Positions 15,411 to 24,071 of a stretch of DNA of 64,000 nucleotides are shown in pieces (position 1 is the first letter of the stretch; every line of letters starts with the position of its first letter). A model generated the notes under the pieces. That model worked only from the letters and a program-made list of their open reading frames with translations, had not been told where the DNA came from and did no database searches. This DNA is from G965213525 sp965213525 (GTDB taxonomy: Bacteria; Actinomycetota; Acidimicrobiia; Acidimicrobiales; Poriferisodalaceae). The stretch covers positions 868,001 through 932,000 of the forward strand of contig OZ243889.1 in the NCBI GenBank assembly GCA_965213525.1, written 5' to 3'. The translations under genes were made by a program, and so were the position numbers.

Positions 15411-17504
15411 GTGAACCAGATCCGCACCCTGTTCGTCGCCAACCGCGGCGAGATCGCCCGCCGGGTGATGCGCACCGCCGCCTCGATGGGCATCCGCACC
15501 GCTGTGGCCTACAGCGAACCAGACCGGCACGCTCCCTTCGTCGTCGAAGCCGACGTGGCCGTGGCCCTGGGAGGTGCCACCGCCGCCGAGTCCTACCTCG
15601 ACATCGACACGTTGCTGGCCGGCGCCCAGCGCGTCGGTGCCGACGCCGTGCACCCCGGCTACGGCTTCGCCTCGGAGAACCCCGCCTTCGCCCGGGCGGT
15701 CCTCGACGCCGGACTCATCTGGGTCGGGCCGACGCCGGAGTCCATCGAGGCGATGGGCTCCAAGCTGGAGGCCAAGCGCCTGGCCGCCGAGGCGGGGGTT
15801 CCGACCCTGCCCGCCGCCGAGGTCGACCCCGGTGACCCCGACGGGGTCCTCGCCGCCGGGGAGGTGCTCGGGTTCCCGTTGCTCGTCAAGGCCTCGGCCG
15901 GAGGGGGCGGCAAGGGCATGCGTCGGGTCGACGGTGCCGACGAGCTCGTCGGAGCCGTGGTGGGGGCATCACGAGAGGCAGCGTCCAGCTTCGACGACGC
16001 CACGGTGTTCCTCGAACGCCTCGTGCTGGCGCCCCGCCACATCGAGGTCCAGGTGCTGGGTGACACCCACGGGAACCTGGTGCACCTGTTCGAGCGGGAG
16101 TGCTCGATCCAACGCCGCCACCAGAAGGTGATCGAGGAGGCGCCGTCACCAGGTGTGTCGACCGAGCTGGCCGAGCGCATGTACGACGCCGCCCTGTCCC
16201 TGGCCGGTCGCATCGGCTACGTCGGGGCGGGAACCGTGGAGTTCGTCGTCGAGGGCGAGGACTTCCACCTGTTGGAGATGAACACCCGGCTGCAGGTCGA
16301 GCACACCGTCACCGAGGAGATCACCGGGATCGATCTGGTGGCGATGCAGCTGCGGGTGGCTCGTGGTGAGGAGCTGCCCTTCACCCAGGATCAGCTGATG
16401 CGCGAGGGCCACGCCATCCAGGCCCGCCTCTACGCCGAGGACCCCTCAGCGGGGTTCGTGCCGACGACCGGGGTGCTGCACCGGTGGGACCCCGTCGATG
16501 GGCCCGGCATCCGCATCGACGACGGGGTCACCGACGGGTCGGTCGTGTCGCCTTTCTATGACCCGATGCTGGCCAAGTTCATCGCCCACGGCACCGACCG
16601 AGCCGAGGCCGCCGCCCTGTTGGCTCGTGAGCTGTCGGGTCTGCGGGCGACGGGTCTGCGCCACAACCGGGATCTGTTGGTGGCGGTGCTGAGCCACGAG
16701 GCGTTCCTCTCCGGCGACACGACGACCGCCTTCTTCGACGATCACCCCGAGGTGCTCGGCGCCGGTCCGGGCGGCGCGCTCGTCGACGCTGCGATCTGTG
16801 CGGTCGTCGCCGTCGGCGCCCACCAGCGCCGCGCCGCCGACACCCGGTGGGGCTTCGCGCCCTCGGGGTGGCGCAACCTGTCCAGCCAGGCCCAGTTCGT
16901 CGAGCTGGGGCTGGCGCTCGACCCGTCTGGCCCCGATGCCGGCGCCGGCGAGGACACTGGCTCCGGCCCTGATGCCGGCGTCGGCGCCGGCGCCGGCGCC
17001 GACGAGGACAGAGGCCCCGACCCCAGTCCTGGTCCTGGTCCGACGGTCGTGCGATATCGGCTGGGCGCCGGTGGCTCGCTCGACGTCGAGGTGGGCCAGC
17101 GCTCCCTCTGCGGGCGGGTCCTCGACGTCGACGCCACCGGCGTGCGCCTTGAGGTCAACGGGGTGCACCGGGTGCTGTTGGTCGATGCCGTCGACGGACG
17201 GTGGTCGGTGAGCGGGGCCGACGGTCAGGTCGATCTGGTCGAGGCGCCCCGGTTCCCCGCCGTGGCCGCCGAGCTCGCCGGCCGGGGACCGACCGCGCCG
17301 CTGCCGGGTACCGTCGTCGCCGTCGAGGTCGCCGCCGGTGACCAGGTCGTCAACGGCCAGGTGCTGGTCGTCATGGAGGCCATGAAGATGGAGCACCGCA
17401 TCACCGCACCCGCCGACGCCGCCGTGATCGAGGTGCTCGTCGCCGTCGGTGACCAGGTAGACGCCAACGACGTGCTCGTCACCCTCGACGCCGGCCTCGG
17501 GTGA
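15411..17504 (+). CDS. Acyl-CoA carboxylase alpha subunit (biotin carboxylase-BCCP)
   Basis: The 697-aa protein makes carboxybiotin from bicarbonate and ATP. The biotin carboxylase domain spans about 1-450 (LFVANRGEIARR; the ATP-grasp glycine loop KASAGGGGKGMR; EMNTRLQVEHTVTE). After a central linker comes the biotinyl domain with the biotinylated Lys659 in EAMKMEH. A Gly/Ala/Asp-rich, repeat-like insert (about residues 505-545) separates them. The GTG start lies 10 bp after the beta-subunit stop, and the gene's own stop overlaps the AtuA-like start. It should form a complex with the preceding subunit. Confidence 0.92.
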   Translation: MNQIRTLFVANRGEIARRVMRTAASMGIRTAVAYSEPDRHAPFVVEADVAVALGGATAAESYLDIDTLLAGAQRVGADAVHPGYGFASENPAFARAVLDAGLIWVGPTPESIEAMGSKLEAKRLAAEAGVPTLPAAEVDPGDPDGVLAAGEVLGFPLLVKASAGGGGKGMRRVDGADELVGAVVGASREAASSFDDATVFLERLVLAPRHIEVQVLGDTHGNLVHLFERECSIQRRHQKVIEEAPSPGVSTELAERMYDAALSLAGRIGYVGAGTVEFVVEGEDFHLLEMNTRLQVEHTVTEEITGIDLVAMQLRVARGEELPFTQDQLMREGHAIQARLYAEDPSAGFVPTTGVLHRWDPVDGPGIRIDDGVTDGSVVSPFYDPMLAKFIAHGTDRAEAAALLARELSGLRATGLRHNRDLLVAVLSHEAFLSGDTTTAFFDDHPEVLGAGPGGALVDAAICAVVAVGAHQRRAADTRWGFAPSGWRNLSSQAQFVELGLALDPSGPDAGAGEDTGSGPDAGVGAGAGADEDRGPDPSPGPGPTVVRYRLGAGGSLDVEVGQRSLCGRVLDVDATGVRLEVNGVHRVLLVDAVDGRWSVSGADGQVDLVEAPRFPAVAAELAGRGPTAPLPGTVVAVEVAAGDQVVNGQVLVVMEAMKMEHRITAPADAAVIEVLVAVGDQVDANDVLVTLDAGLG

Positions 17505-19315
17505 GCGGGGTGACCGCTGGTGGCGGGCCCGGTGGCCCGGGGGCCGAAGCGGCGCGTCCGGTCCGCATCGCCAACTGCTCGGGCTTCTACGGCGACCGGC
17601 TGTCGGCGGCTCGCGAGCAGATCGAGGGCGGGCCGATCGACGTCCTCACCGGCGACTGGCTCGCCGAGCTCACCATGCTGATCCTCGCTCGCACCGCAGC
17701 CAGCGGACGCAGCGGCGGGTGGGCACGCACCTTCCTCACCCAGGTCGAGCAGGTGCTCGGCACCTGCGTCGATCGGGGCATCAAGATCGTGGCCAACGCC
17801 GGAGGCCTCGATCCGGCGGGATGTGCCGGGGCCGTCGCCGAGGTCGCAGCGCGGCTCGGGTTGTCCCCATCGATCGCCCACGTGACCGGTGACGACCTGC
17901 GCCCCCGGCTGGAGGAGCTGACCGTGGCTGGTGAGCGCTGGGTCAACCTCGACACCGGCGAGGAGCTGGGCGACCGCCTCGCTGACGTCGTGACCGCCAA
18001 CGCCTACCTCGGGGGGTGGGGCATCGCCGCCGCGCTCGGCGCGGGCGCCGACGTCGTGGTCACCGGGCGGGTCACCGACGCCGCGGTGGTGTCGGGCCCG
18101 GCTGCGTGGTGGCACGGGTGGGCGCCGAGCGCCGTGGACGCCCTCGCCGGAGCCATCGTCGCCGGGCACGTCATCGAGTGCGGCTGCCAGGCGACGGGGG
18201 GCAACTTCTCGTTCTTCACCGAGCTCGGCGACCTCACCCACCCGGGGTTCCCGATCGCTGAGGTCGCAGCGGACGGCTCGTCGGTCATCACCAAGCACCC
18301 AGGCACCGGCGGGGCCGTCACCACCGAGACCGTGACCGCCCAGCTGCTCTATGAGATCGGCGGCCCGGCCTACGCCAACCCCGACGTCGTGGCGCGCTTC
18401 GACACCATCTGCCTGGAGGCACGGGGGCCCGACCGGGTGCGGATCTCGGGCGTGCGGGGTGAGGGGCCGCCACGAGACCTCAAGGTGGCGATGAACTACC
18501 AGGGCGGGCACCGCAACTCGGTGACGTTCTGCCTGACCGGGCTGGACATCGAGGCCAAGGCGTCCCTCGCCGAGACGGCGTTCTGGTCGATGGTGCCCGG
18601 CGGTCAGGACTCGATCGCCGAGACCGACGTGCGCCTCGTGCGCCGTGACCACCCCGACCCGGCGAGCAACGAAGAGGCCGTGGCCGAGCTGCGCATCGTG
18701 GCGAAGGACCCCGACCCCGACAAGGTGGGCCGATCCTTCGCCAACGCCGGCACCCAGATCGGCCTGGCCAACTACCCAGGCATGTTCGGCACCTCACCGC
18801 CCGGGCCCGCGTCGCCCTACGGCGTCTACTGGCCGACGACGGTGCCGGCCTCGGTCGTGGAGCACCTGATGACGGTGCGCGACGGCGCCACGATCGCCGT
18901 GGATCATCCAGGAGCGGTCGACGTCGGTGCGGTGGAGGCGGCCCCGGTCGAGCTGCCGGCGGTGCCGGGGGGACCGACCCGCCGACTGCCGCTCGGCACC
19001 ATCGTCGGGGCCCGATCCGGCGACAAGGGCGGCAACGCCAACGTCGGGCTGTGGGCTCGCACGGCGGCGGGGTTCGCCTGGCTCGACCAGCTGATCACCG
19101 CCGAGTGGCTCGCCGACAGCTTCGTCGAGGCCCGCCGCCACGAGGTCCGGAGGTACCGCCTGGCGAACCTGTGGGCGCTGAACCTGGTGTTCGTCGGCCT
19201 GCTCGACGAGGGCGTCGCCGCCTCGACCCGCATGGACGGCCAGGCCAAGGGCCTGGGGGAGTACCTGCGCGCCCGCGTCGTCGATGTCCCCGAGGCGCTG
19301 CTGGCGCCTGGCTGA
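17501..19315 (+). CDS. AtuA-like protein (DUF1446 family)
   Basis: The 604-aa protein belongs to the acyclic terpene utilisation AtuA family. The large N-terminal DUF1446 domain (about 20-460) has CSGFYGDRLSAA, NAGGLDPAGCA, ECGCQATGGNF and VRISGVRGEGPP. The C-terminal ~110 residues form the separate small AtuA C-terminal domain, with ARSGDKGGNANVGLW. In Pseudomonas, atuA is needed for growth on citronellol and geraniol, but its reaction is not established to my knowledge. The GTG overlaps the alpha-subunit stop (GTGA), so it is the third gene of the carboxylase operon, as in atu clusters. Confidence 0.9.
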   Translation: MSGVTAGGGPGGPGAEAARPVRIANCSGFYGDRLSAAREQIEGGPIDVLTGDWLAELTMLILARTAASGRSGGWARTFLTQVEQVLGTCVDRGIKIVANAGGLDPAGCAGAVAEVAARLGLSPSIAHVTGDDLRPRLEELTVAGERWVNLDTGEELGDRLADVVTANAYLGGWGIAAALGAGADVVVTGRVTDAAVVSGPAAWWHGWAPSAVDALAGAIVAGHVIECGCQATGGNFSFFTELGDLTHPGFPIAEVAADGSSVITKHPGTGGAVTTETVTAQLLYEIGGPAYANPDVVARFDTICLEARGPDRVRISGVRGEGPPRDLKVAMNYQGGHRNSVTFCLTGLDIEAKASLAETAFWSMVPGGQDSIAETDVRLVRRDHPDPASNEEAVAELRIVAKDPDPDKVGRSFANAGTQIGLANYPGMFGTSPPGPASPYGVYWPTTVPASVVEHLMTVRDGATIAVDHPGAVDVGAVEAAPVELPAVPGGPTRRLPLGTIVGARSGDKGGNANVGLWARTAAGFAWLDQLITAEWLADSFVEARRHEVRRYRLANLWALNLVFVGLLDEGVAASTRMDGQAKGLGEYLRARVVDVPEALLAPG

Positions 19316-19326
19316 CGCGGCGACGG

Positions 19327-19346
19327 ACCCAGCAGGCGAGCTGGGT
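19327..19346. terminator. Hairpin between convergent genes
   Basis: ACCCAGC-AGGCGA-GCTGGGT is a perfect 7-bp stem with a 6-nt loop. It lies in the 45-bp gap between the AtuA-like gene (plus) and the acyl-CoA dehydrogenase gene (minus). It has no T-tract, as is usual in high-GC actinobacteria. It could terminate both strands. Confidence 0.55.
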
Positions 19347-19360
19347 GGGCAGGGCAGGCC

Positions 19361-20530
19361 TCAGGCTTCGGCGAAGCCGTCCATGCGGGCGAGGGTCCGC
19401 AGCATCACCTCGTCGGCGCCACCACCGATCGCCCACAGGCGGATGTCTCGGTAGAAGCGCGCGGTCCACGTCTCCTCGACGTACCCGACGCCCCCGTGGA
19501 ACTGCAGGCACCAGTCGGCGACCTCACGCCCGAGACGTCCCAGCTTGAACTTGGCCACGGTGGCGAAGCGTGAGGTGTCCTCGCCCCGCAGGTAGGCCTC
19601 GACGCAGGCGTAGTTGTAGTGCCGCAGCAGGTCGAGCTCGGCTGACAGCTCCGCGAGGCGGAACGAGATCGCCTGGTTGGCAGCCAACGGGCGTCCGAAG
19701 GCGTGGCGTTCGGCCACGTAGGCCCTCGTCCGCTCGAGGGCCCGATCGATGGCGCCCACCGAGTTGTACGAGGCGATCATCCGCTCGTTCTGGAACTGCG
19801 ACATCTGCTGTTGGAAGCCACGCCCGATCTCGCCGATCGTGTTGCTGACCGGGACGCGCACCCCCTCGAAGCCCAACAGGGCGGTGTCAGAGCATCGCAT
19901 GCCGAGCTTGTCCAGCTTCTTGGAGACGAAGAACCCGGGGGTGTCGGTGGGAACGACGATCTGGGACATGCCGTGGTACCCGGTGGCCGCCGGATCGGTG
20001 CGGGCCAACAGGCAGAGCCAATCGGCCGACGTGCCGTTGGTGATCCACATCTTGGCGCCGTCGATGACCCACTCGTCGCCGTCACGCACCGCCCGGGTGC
20101 GGATGGCAGCCACGTCGGACCCGGCGTCGGGCTCTGACACGGCGATGGCGCACACCGCCTCCCCGGCCACCGCCGGGGCCAGGTACCTCTCCTGCAGCTC
20201 GGGCGAGCCGAACCGGGCCAGCGACGGCGTGGCCATGTCGGTCTGCACACCCACCGCCATCGGGACGCCCAGTGCGTCGCAGCGTCCGAGCTCCTCGCCC
20301 AGCACCACGGTGAAGCTGTGATCAGCCCCCTGGCCGCCGACCGCCGGGTCGTACTCCAGCCCGAAGAAGCCAAGCTTGCCCATCTTGGCGAACAGCTCGT
20401 GGACGGGGAACTGCCCGACCGCCTCCCACTCGTCGCAGTAGGGGTTGATCTCGTGGCTCACGAAGTCCCGCACGGTGCTGCGGAAGGCGTGATGCTCGTC
20501 GGTCCACTTCACGGTGGGGGAGTCTTCCAC
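19361..20530 (-). CDS. Acyl-CoA dehydrogenase, citronellyl-CoA dehydrogenase-like
   Basis: The 389-aa FAD enzyme introduces an alpha-beta double bond into an acyl-CoA. Family blocks include the flavin-contacting SEPDAGSDVAAIRT, GAKMWITNG, KLDKLGMRCSDTA and the C-terminal GRLGREVADWCLQFHGGVGY. The segments VGQFPVHELF and GVPMAVGVQTDM and the ending IGGGADEVM resemble, from memory, Pseudomonas AtuD (citronellyl-CoA dehydrogenase) more than generic FadE proteins. It faces the carboxylase-AtuA operon. The GTG at 20530 has no clear ribosome site; a GTG at 20512 is an alternative. Confidence 0.88.
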   Translation of the reverse strand: MEDSPTVKWTDEHHAFRSTVRDFVSHEINPYCDEWEAVGQFPVHELFAKMGKLGFFGLEYDPAVGGQGADHSFTVVLGEELGRCDALGVPMAVGVQTDMATPSLARFGSPELQERYLAPAVAGEAVCAIAVSEPDAGSDVAAIRTRAVRDGDEWVIDGAKMWITNGTSADWLCLLARTDPAATGYHGMSQIVVPTDTPGFFVSKKLDKLGMRCSDTALLGFEGVRVPVSNTIGEIGRGFQQQMSQFQNERMIASYNSVGAIDRALERTRAYVAERHAFGRPLAANQAISFRLAELSAELDLLRHYNYACVEAYLRGEDTSRFATVAKFKLGRLGREVADWCLQFHGGVGYVEETWTARFYRDIRLWAIGGGADEVMLRTLARMDGFAEA

Positions 20531-20638
20531 CTGTCGAACCGTGAGGGGCGGGTCAGCGTCCGATGGCCGCCGCTCGGAAGCTGGGCCCCGGCGCCCGGCG
20601 CCCGGCGCCCGGCGCGGCGGTCCGGCCGTCCGGTGCGG

Positions 20639-21565
20639 CTAGATCGCACGGATGTCGGGCACCGACAGGCGGGGGCCTCGGCGTGGCGGGCGGGCGCCCG
20701 TGGACACCAGCCACGCCTGCACCCTCCCTCGCTGCCCGGCGTAGGGAGCGAGCAGCTCGAGCATGCGAGCGTCATCTGCGGTGCGCTCGCCCGCCAGCGA
20801 CCAGGCCACCCGGGCCGGGTAGTTGTAGTCCCCGACGACCACGACGTCGGGGTCCCCGAGCGCGCGTCCGAGGACCTTGCTGGCGCTCCAGGGCCCGACC
20901 CCCCGCACGCTGGTGAGTCGGGCGGTCGCAGCGTCGGTGGCCATGTCGGCGGCCTCGGCGCACCGCGATGCCCGGGCGGCGACCTCCTTGAGGCGTCGAC
21001 CTCGGGCTCGCTCGATGCCGATCCGGTGCAGCACGTGGTCGGGCAACCGAGCGACCTCGACTGGGTCAGGAGGCAGGACCAGCCCGTGGGGGGCCAGCTC
21101 CGCAGCGGGCGGACGTCGTCCGAGCAGCCTCAACAGCGCAGCCGTCGAGCGACGGGCCGACCGGGTCGGCACCTTCTGGTCGATGACCACCGCCAGCAGC
21201 GGATCGGCGACCAACCCCGTGCGAGGCCAACGCCGGCCGTGGCGCACCGCCAACGTCTGCAGGCGAGCGACGACGGGGTGGTGAGCCTCGACCACCGCCG
21301 GATCGTCGTCAGCAGCGGCCCAACCCCGGGACCGGGCGCCCACCCACGACGCCCCGGGGCCCCAGGCGTCGACGGTCACGGTGCCGTGGGCGCCCGACAC
21401 GCGCACCGTGACCGGGCCGGCGGGGCTGCGGGCCGCCCTCCACAGGCCATCGTGGCCAGAGACGCTGGTCCAAGGGGGCCGGGACCGGCGGCCGGCACCG
21501 TTCAGGCGCAGGTGCGTCGGGCCGCCCACCTCGACGACCACCGAGACATCGGGCGACGCCGTCAC
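20639..21565 (-). CDS. HhH-GPD DNA glycosylase, AlkA-like
   Basis: The 308-aa base-excision repair enzyme would remove alkylated purines. The C-terminal two thirds carry the helix-hairpin-helix motif VRGVGPWSA. Asp246 in VVVVGDYNYP lies at the position of the catalytic aspartate (D238 of E. coli AlkA). The first ~100 residues are a variable beta-rich domain. There is no Fe-S cysteine cluster, which excludes endonuclease III and MutY. It starts with GTG, with a GGGGGA-type ribosome site. It diverges from the GGDEF-like gene and is unrelated to its acyl-CoA neighbours. Confidence 0.85.
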   Translation of the reverse strand: MTASPDVSVVVEVGGPTHLRLNGAGRRSRPPWTSVSGHDGLWRAARSPAGPVTVRVSGAHGTVTVDAWGPGASWVGARSRGWAAADDDPAVVEAHHPVVARLQTLAVRHGRRWPRTGLVADPLLAVVIDQKVPTRSARRSTAALLRLLGRRPPAAELAPHGLVLPPDPVEVARLPDHVLHRIGIERARGRRLKEVAARASRCAEAADMATDAATARLTSVRGVGPWSASKVLGRALGDPDVVVVGDYNYPARVAWSLAGERTADDARMLELLAPYAGQRGRVQAWLVSTGARPPRRGPRLSVPDIRAI

Positions 21566-21610
21566 GATCTCATCCCCCGCCGGCTTGAGTTCTCATGGGG
21601 ATGGTCGACA

Positions 21611-22153
21611 ATGGAGGTGGTGAAGGACACGAACGACAACAGCCGGACACAGGCCGCCGAGGAGCCCGACGAATCCATCCTCGACGGCGTGTCGGGGCTG
21701 CCGGACCGTCGGTTCTTCATGCTGGCCATCGATCGCAAGGTCGCCCTGGCCCGCCGAACGCTGAAGCCCCTCGCCCTCGGGGTCTTCGAGATCGACGGGT
21801 TCACCGACTTCGCTCCCTACTTGCGCGACCACGCGGTGCGGGTCCTCAGCCGCGTCGTGCAGAACACGATGCGCGACTCCGACACGATCTGCCACGTCGC
21901 CCCGGCCGTGGTCGCCGCGGTGCTCGACGATACGTCCGAGACCGGGGCGGTGTGGGCCGCGGACCGGGTCCGTCGCTCACTGCTCGAGACCCCGGCCAAG
22001 GACATCGTCACGATGTCAGCCGGGCTGGCCTGCTACCCGAGCCACGCCATGGACGCCAACGATCTGCTCGGCGAGGCCGAGCGTGCCCTGGCCGCCGCCC
22101 GTTCCCTCGGGCCGGGCCGCATCGAGGTCGCCAGCGTCATCGAGGAGCGCTGA
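21611..22153 (+). CDS. Degenerate GGDEF-domain protein
   Basis: The 180-aa protein follows the GGDEF fold: DGVSGLPDRRFF at the start of the domain (about 26-37), FEIDGFTDF at the first metal-binding strand, a helix with VLSRVVQNTMRDSDTI, and the closing MSAGLACYP near residue 138. The catalytic (G/S)GDEF loop is replaced near residues 95-103 by HVAPAVVAA, and the substrate-binding Asn of the usual FKxxND is missing. It should not make cyclic di-GMP; it could bind a nucleotide or act as a protein-interaction module. GGGGA precedes the ATG by 9 nt. It has no sensory or membrane domain. Confidence 0.75.
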   Translation: MEVVKDTNDNSRTQAAEEPDESILDGVSGLPDRRFFMLAIDRKVALARRTLKPLALGVFEIDGFTDFAPYLRDHAVRVLSRVVQNTMRDSDTICHVAPAVVAAVLDDTSETGAVWAADRVRRSLLETPAKDIVTMSAGLACYPSHAMDANDLLGEAERALAAARSLGPGRIEVASVIEER

Positions 22154-22233
22154 GGCCCGATCCACGAGCCGGGGGCGCCACGACCCCGACCCGCGACCAC
22201 GGTCCGACGGCGGTGTGGGCGCAGCCGCCCCAC

Positions 22234-22239
22234 TAGGGT
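22234..22239 (+). promoter_or_regulatory. Candidate -10 element TAGGGT of the SDR-crotonase pair
   Basis: TAGGGT lies 31 nt upstream of the SDR GTG. The leader carries GGGGAGGG about 6 nt before the start, so this message has a normal ribosome site. Confidence 0.35.
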
Positions 22240-22270
22240 CGGCTCGTCATCGACGCCGGGGAGGGCACAC

Positions 22271-23002
22271 GTGACGGGGGAGGACCGGGTCGCGATCGTC
22301 ACCGGATCGAGCAGCGGCATCGGGGAGGCCGTCGCCCGCAGGCTCGCAGCCCGGGGCACCCGGGTGGTCATCAACAGCACCTCGTCGGTCGCTGCCGGCC
22401 AGGCGCTCGCCGACGAGCTCCCCGGGGCGCTCTACGTCCAGGCCGACGTGTCCGACGAGGCGGCGTGCCGGGCACTCGTCGAGCGGGCCGTCGACGAGCT
22501 CGGACGCCTCGACGTCGTGGTCAACAACGCCGGCACGACCAAGTCCATCCCTCACGCCGACCTCGACGCCGTCACCGACGAGATCTTTCGTCGCATCCTC
22601 GACGTCAACCTCCTGGGCACCTGGTACCTGAGCCGCGCGGCGATGCCGTCCTTGCGGGCGTCCGGCGACGGCGCCATCGTGAACGTCACCTCGGTCGCCG
22701 GGGTGCGACCGGTCGGCAGCTCGATCCCGTACGCCGTGTCCAAGGCGGCGATCAACCACCTGACCAAGCTGATGGCCAACGTCGTCGGCCCCGAGGTGAC
22801 GGTCAACGCCGTCGCCCCCGGGCTTGTGAAGACGCCGTGGACCGACACCTGGGACGAGCTGCACGCCGCGATGAGGACGGCCACCCCGCTCGGCCGCAGC
22901 GCCGAGGCCGACGACGTGGCTGCCACCGTGATGGGCGTGCTCGACAGCCAGTACATGACCGGCGAGATCGTCGTCCTCGACGGGGGGCTCCAGCTGCGAT
23001 GA
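22271..23002 (+). CDS. Short-chain dehydrogenase/reductase (SDR)
   Basis: The 243-aa NAD(P)-dependent enzyme resembles 3-hydroxyacyl-(acyl carrier protein or CoA) reductases. TGSSSGIG is at 11-18, NNAG at 85-88, and the active site has Ser141 with Tyr154 and Lys158 (YAVSK), followed by PG. GTG 22271 follows GGGGAGGG. A crotonase-fold gene lies 49 bp downstream on the same strand, and the neighbourhood is rich in acyl-CoA enzymes, so a hydroxyacyl-CoA or terpenoid alcohol substrate is plausible. In Pseudomonas atu clusters SDRs fill such roles (AtuB, AtuG). The exact substrate is not decided. Confidence 0.88.
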   Translation: MTGEDRVAIVTGSSSGIGEAVARRLAARGTRVVINSTSSVAAGQALADELPGALYVQADVSDEAACRALVERAVDELGRLDVVVNNAGTTKSIPHADLDAVTDEIFRRILDVNLLGTWYLSRAAMPSLRASGDGAIVNVTSVAGVRPVGSSIPYAVSKAAINHLTKLMANVVGPEVTVNAVAPGLVKTPWTDTWDELHAAMRTATPLGRSAEADDVAATVMGVLDSQYMTGEIVVLDGGLQLR

Positions 23003-23051
23003 GTCGAACACCACCACGACATCGTCGACCTCGACACGGGCTCGGGTTGCG

Positions 23052-23900
23052 GTGAGCCCGTCACCGGCCTCTGAGCCGACCGACGGGTCCGACGCCGCCG
23101 AGCCGCTGCTGATCGACGAGCCGCACCCGGGCGTCACCCGGCTCACGCTCAACCGGCCGTCGGCGCTCAACGCCTTGAACCACGAGCTCGTCGACGCTCT
23201 CCACGTGACCCTCAGCACCATCCGCGCCGACGACGGCTGTCGGGTGGTCATCCTCACCGGTGCCGGTCGAGGGTTCTGCGCCGGACTCGATCTGCGGGGC
23301 TACGGCAGCGTTCCGGGCACCGAGGACCACGGGCGCCCCCAAGCCGGGATGGCGACCCAGCAACACATCGCCGGGCTGGTCCCCGCCCTCCAGTCGTTGC
23401 GTCAGCCGGTCATCGCCGCCGTCAACGGGCCGGCCGCCGGTGGCGGGCTGGCGTTGGCCCTGGCCAGCGACGTGCGGATCGCCGCCCAGAGCGCCCGCTT
23501 CGGTGTGGCCTTCGTGCGGCTCGGGCTGTCGGGCTGTGACATCGGCGTGTCGTGGATGCTGCCCCGGCTGGTCGGGGCGTCCCGGGCCTTCGAGCTGATG
23601 CTCACCGGCCGGGTCTTCGACAGCGCCGAGGCGCACGAGCTGGGGTTGACCACCAAGGTGGTTCCCGACGACGCCCTCCTCGACGCCGCCCTCGAGACCG
23701 CTGGCCTCGTCGCCGCCAACAGCCCGTTCGGGGTGTGGATGACCAAGGAGGTGATGTGGGCCAACCTCGAGGTGCCCAGCCTCCGGGCGGGCATCGACCT
23801 CGAGAACCGCACGCAGATCCTGGCCTCACAGACCCTTGACTCCCAGCGCGCCATGGGCGGGTTCCTCGGTGGCGGGCCCGTGGAGTTCGAGAACCGCTGA
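23052..23900 (+). CDS. Crotonase-fold acyl-CoA isomerase/hydratase family protein
   Basis: The 282-aa protein has the crotonase core with both oxyanion-hole segments, GFCAGLDL and GPAAGGGLALALASD. The two glutamates used by enoyl-CoA hydratase (E144 and E164 in rat) are absent: the first is replaced by Ala in GGGLALAL, the second by Phe in ARFGVAF. Asp163 in GCDIGVSWMLPRLVG is instead placed as in isomerase- and dehalogenase-type members. Hydration is therefore doubtful; isomerisation or hydrolysis of an acyl-CoA is more likely. The start is GTG 23052 without a strong ribosome site. It probably shares a transcript with the SDR. Confidence 0.85.
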   Translation: MSPSPASEPTDGSDAAEPLLIDEPHPGVTRLTLNRPSALNALNHELVDALHVTLSTIRADDGCRVVILTGAGRGFCAGLDLRGYGSVPGTEDHGRPQAGMATQQHIAGLVPALQSLRQPVIAAVNGPAAGGGLALALASDVRIAAQSARFGVAFVRLGLSGCDIGVSWMLPRLVGASRAFELMLTGRVFDSAEAHELGLTTKVVPDDALLDAALETAGLVAANSPFGVWMTKEVMWANLEVPSLRAGIDLENRTQILASQTLDSQRAMGGFLGGGPVEFENR

Positions 23901-23911
23901 GGAGTCTGCCG

Positions 23912-23943
23912 TTCGGCGCTTCGGCGCTTCGGCGCTTCGGCGC
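23912..23943. repeat. 8-bp tandem repeat, four copies
   Basis: TTCGGCGC is repeated four times immediately after the crotonase-fold gene. It is a non-coding simple repeat. Confidence 0.85.
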
Positions 23944-23991
23944 TCCGGGGCACCGGCGCTCGGGGGCACCGGCGGGCACGTCCGGGCGTTC

Positions 23992-24032
23992 TTGCGGGTC
24001 GGACCGGCGTCCGATGACGCTGCGAGCCGCAA
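23992..24032. repeat. REP-like 41-nt hairpin, diverged copy
   Basis: Arms of 16 nt beginning TTGCGG and ending CCGCAA flank a 9-nt loop; 12 of 16 pairs match. The length, outer arms and upstream bases (CGTTCTTGCGG) agree with the three better copies. It lies between convergent genes, the crotonase-fold gene and the ABC ATPase gene, and may terminate both. Confidence 0.45.
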
Positions 24033-24071
24033 TGTTTCACACAGGCCCGGACGGGCGGCGGGAGCTCGTCC

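Noticed and set aside
19363..19377. Hairpin GGCTTCGGCGAAGCC as a terminator
   Set aside because: It lies within the last codons of the acyl-CoA dehydrogenase gene; the better hairpin at 19327-19346 is intergenic.
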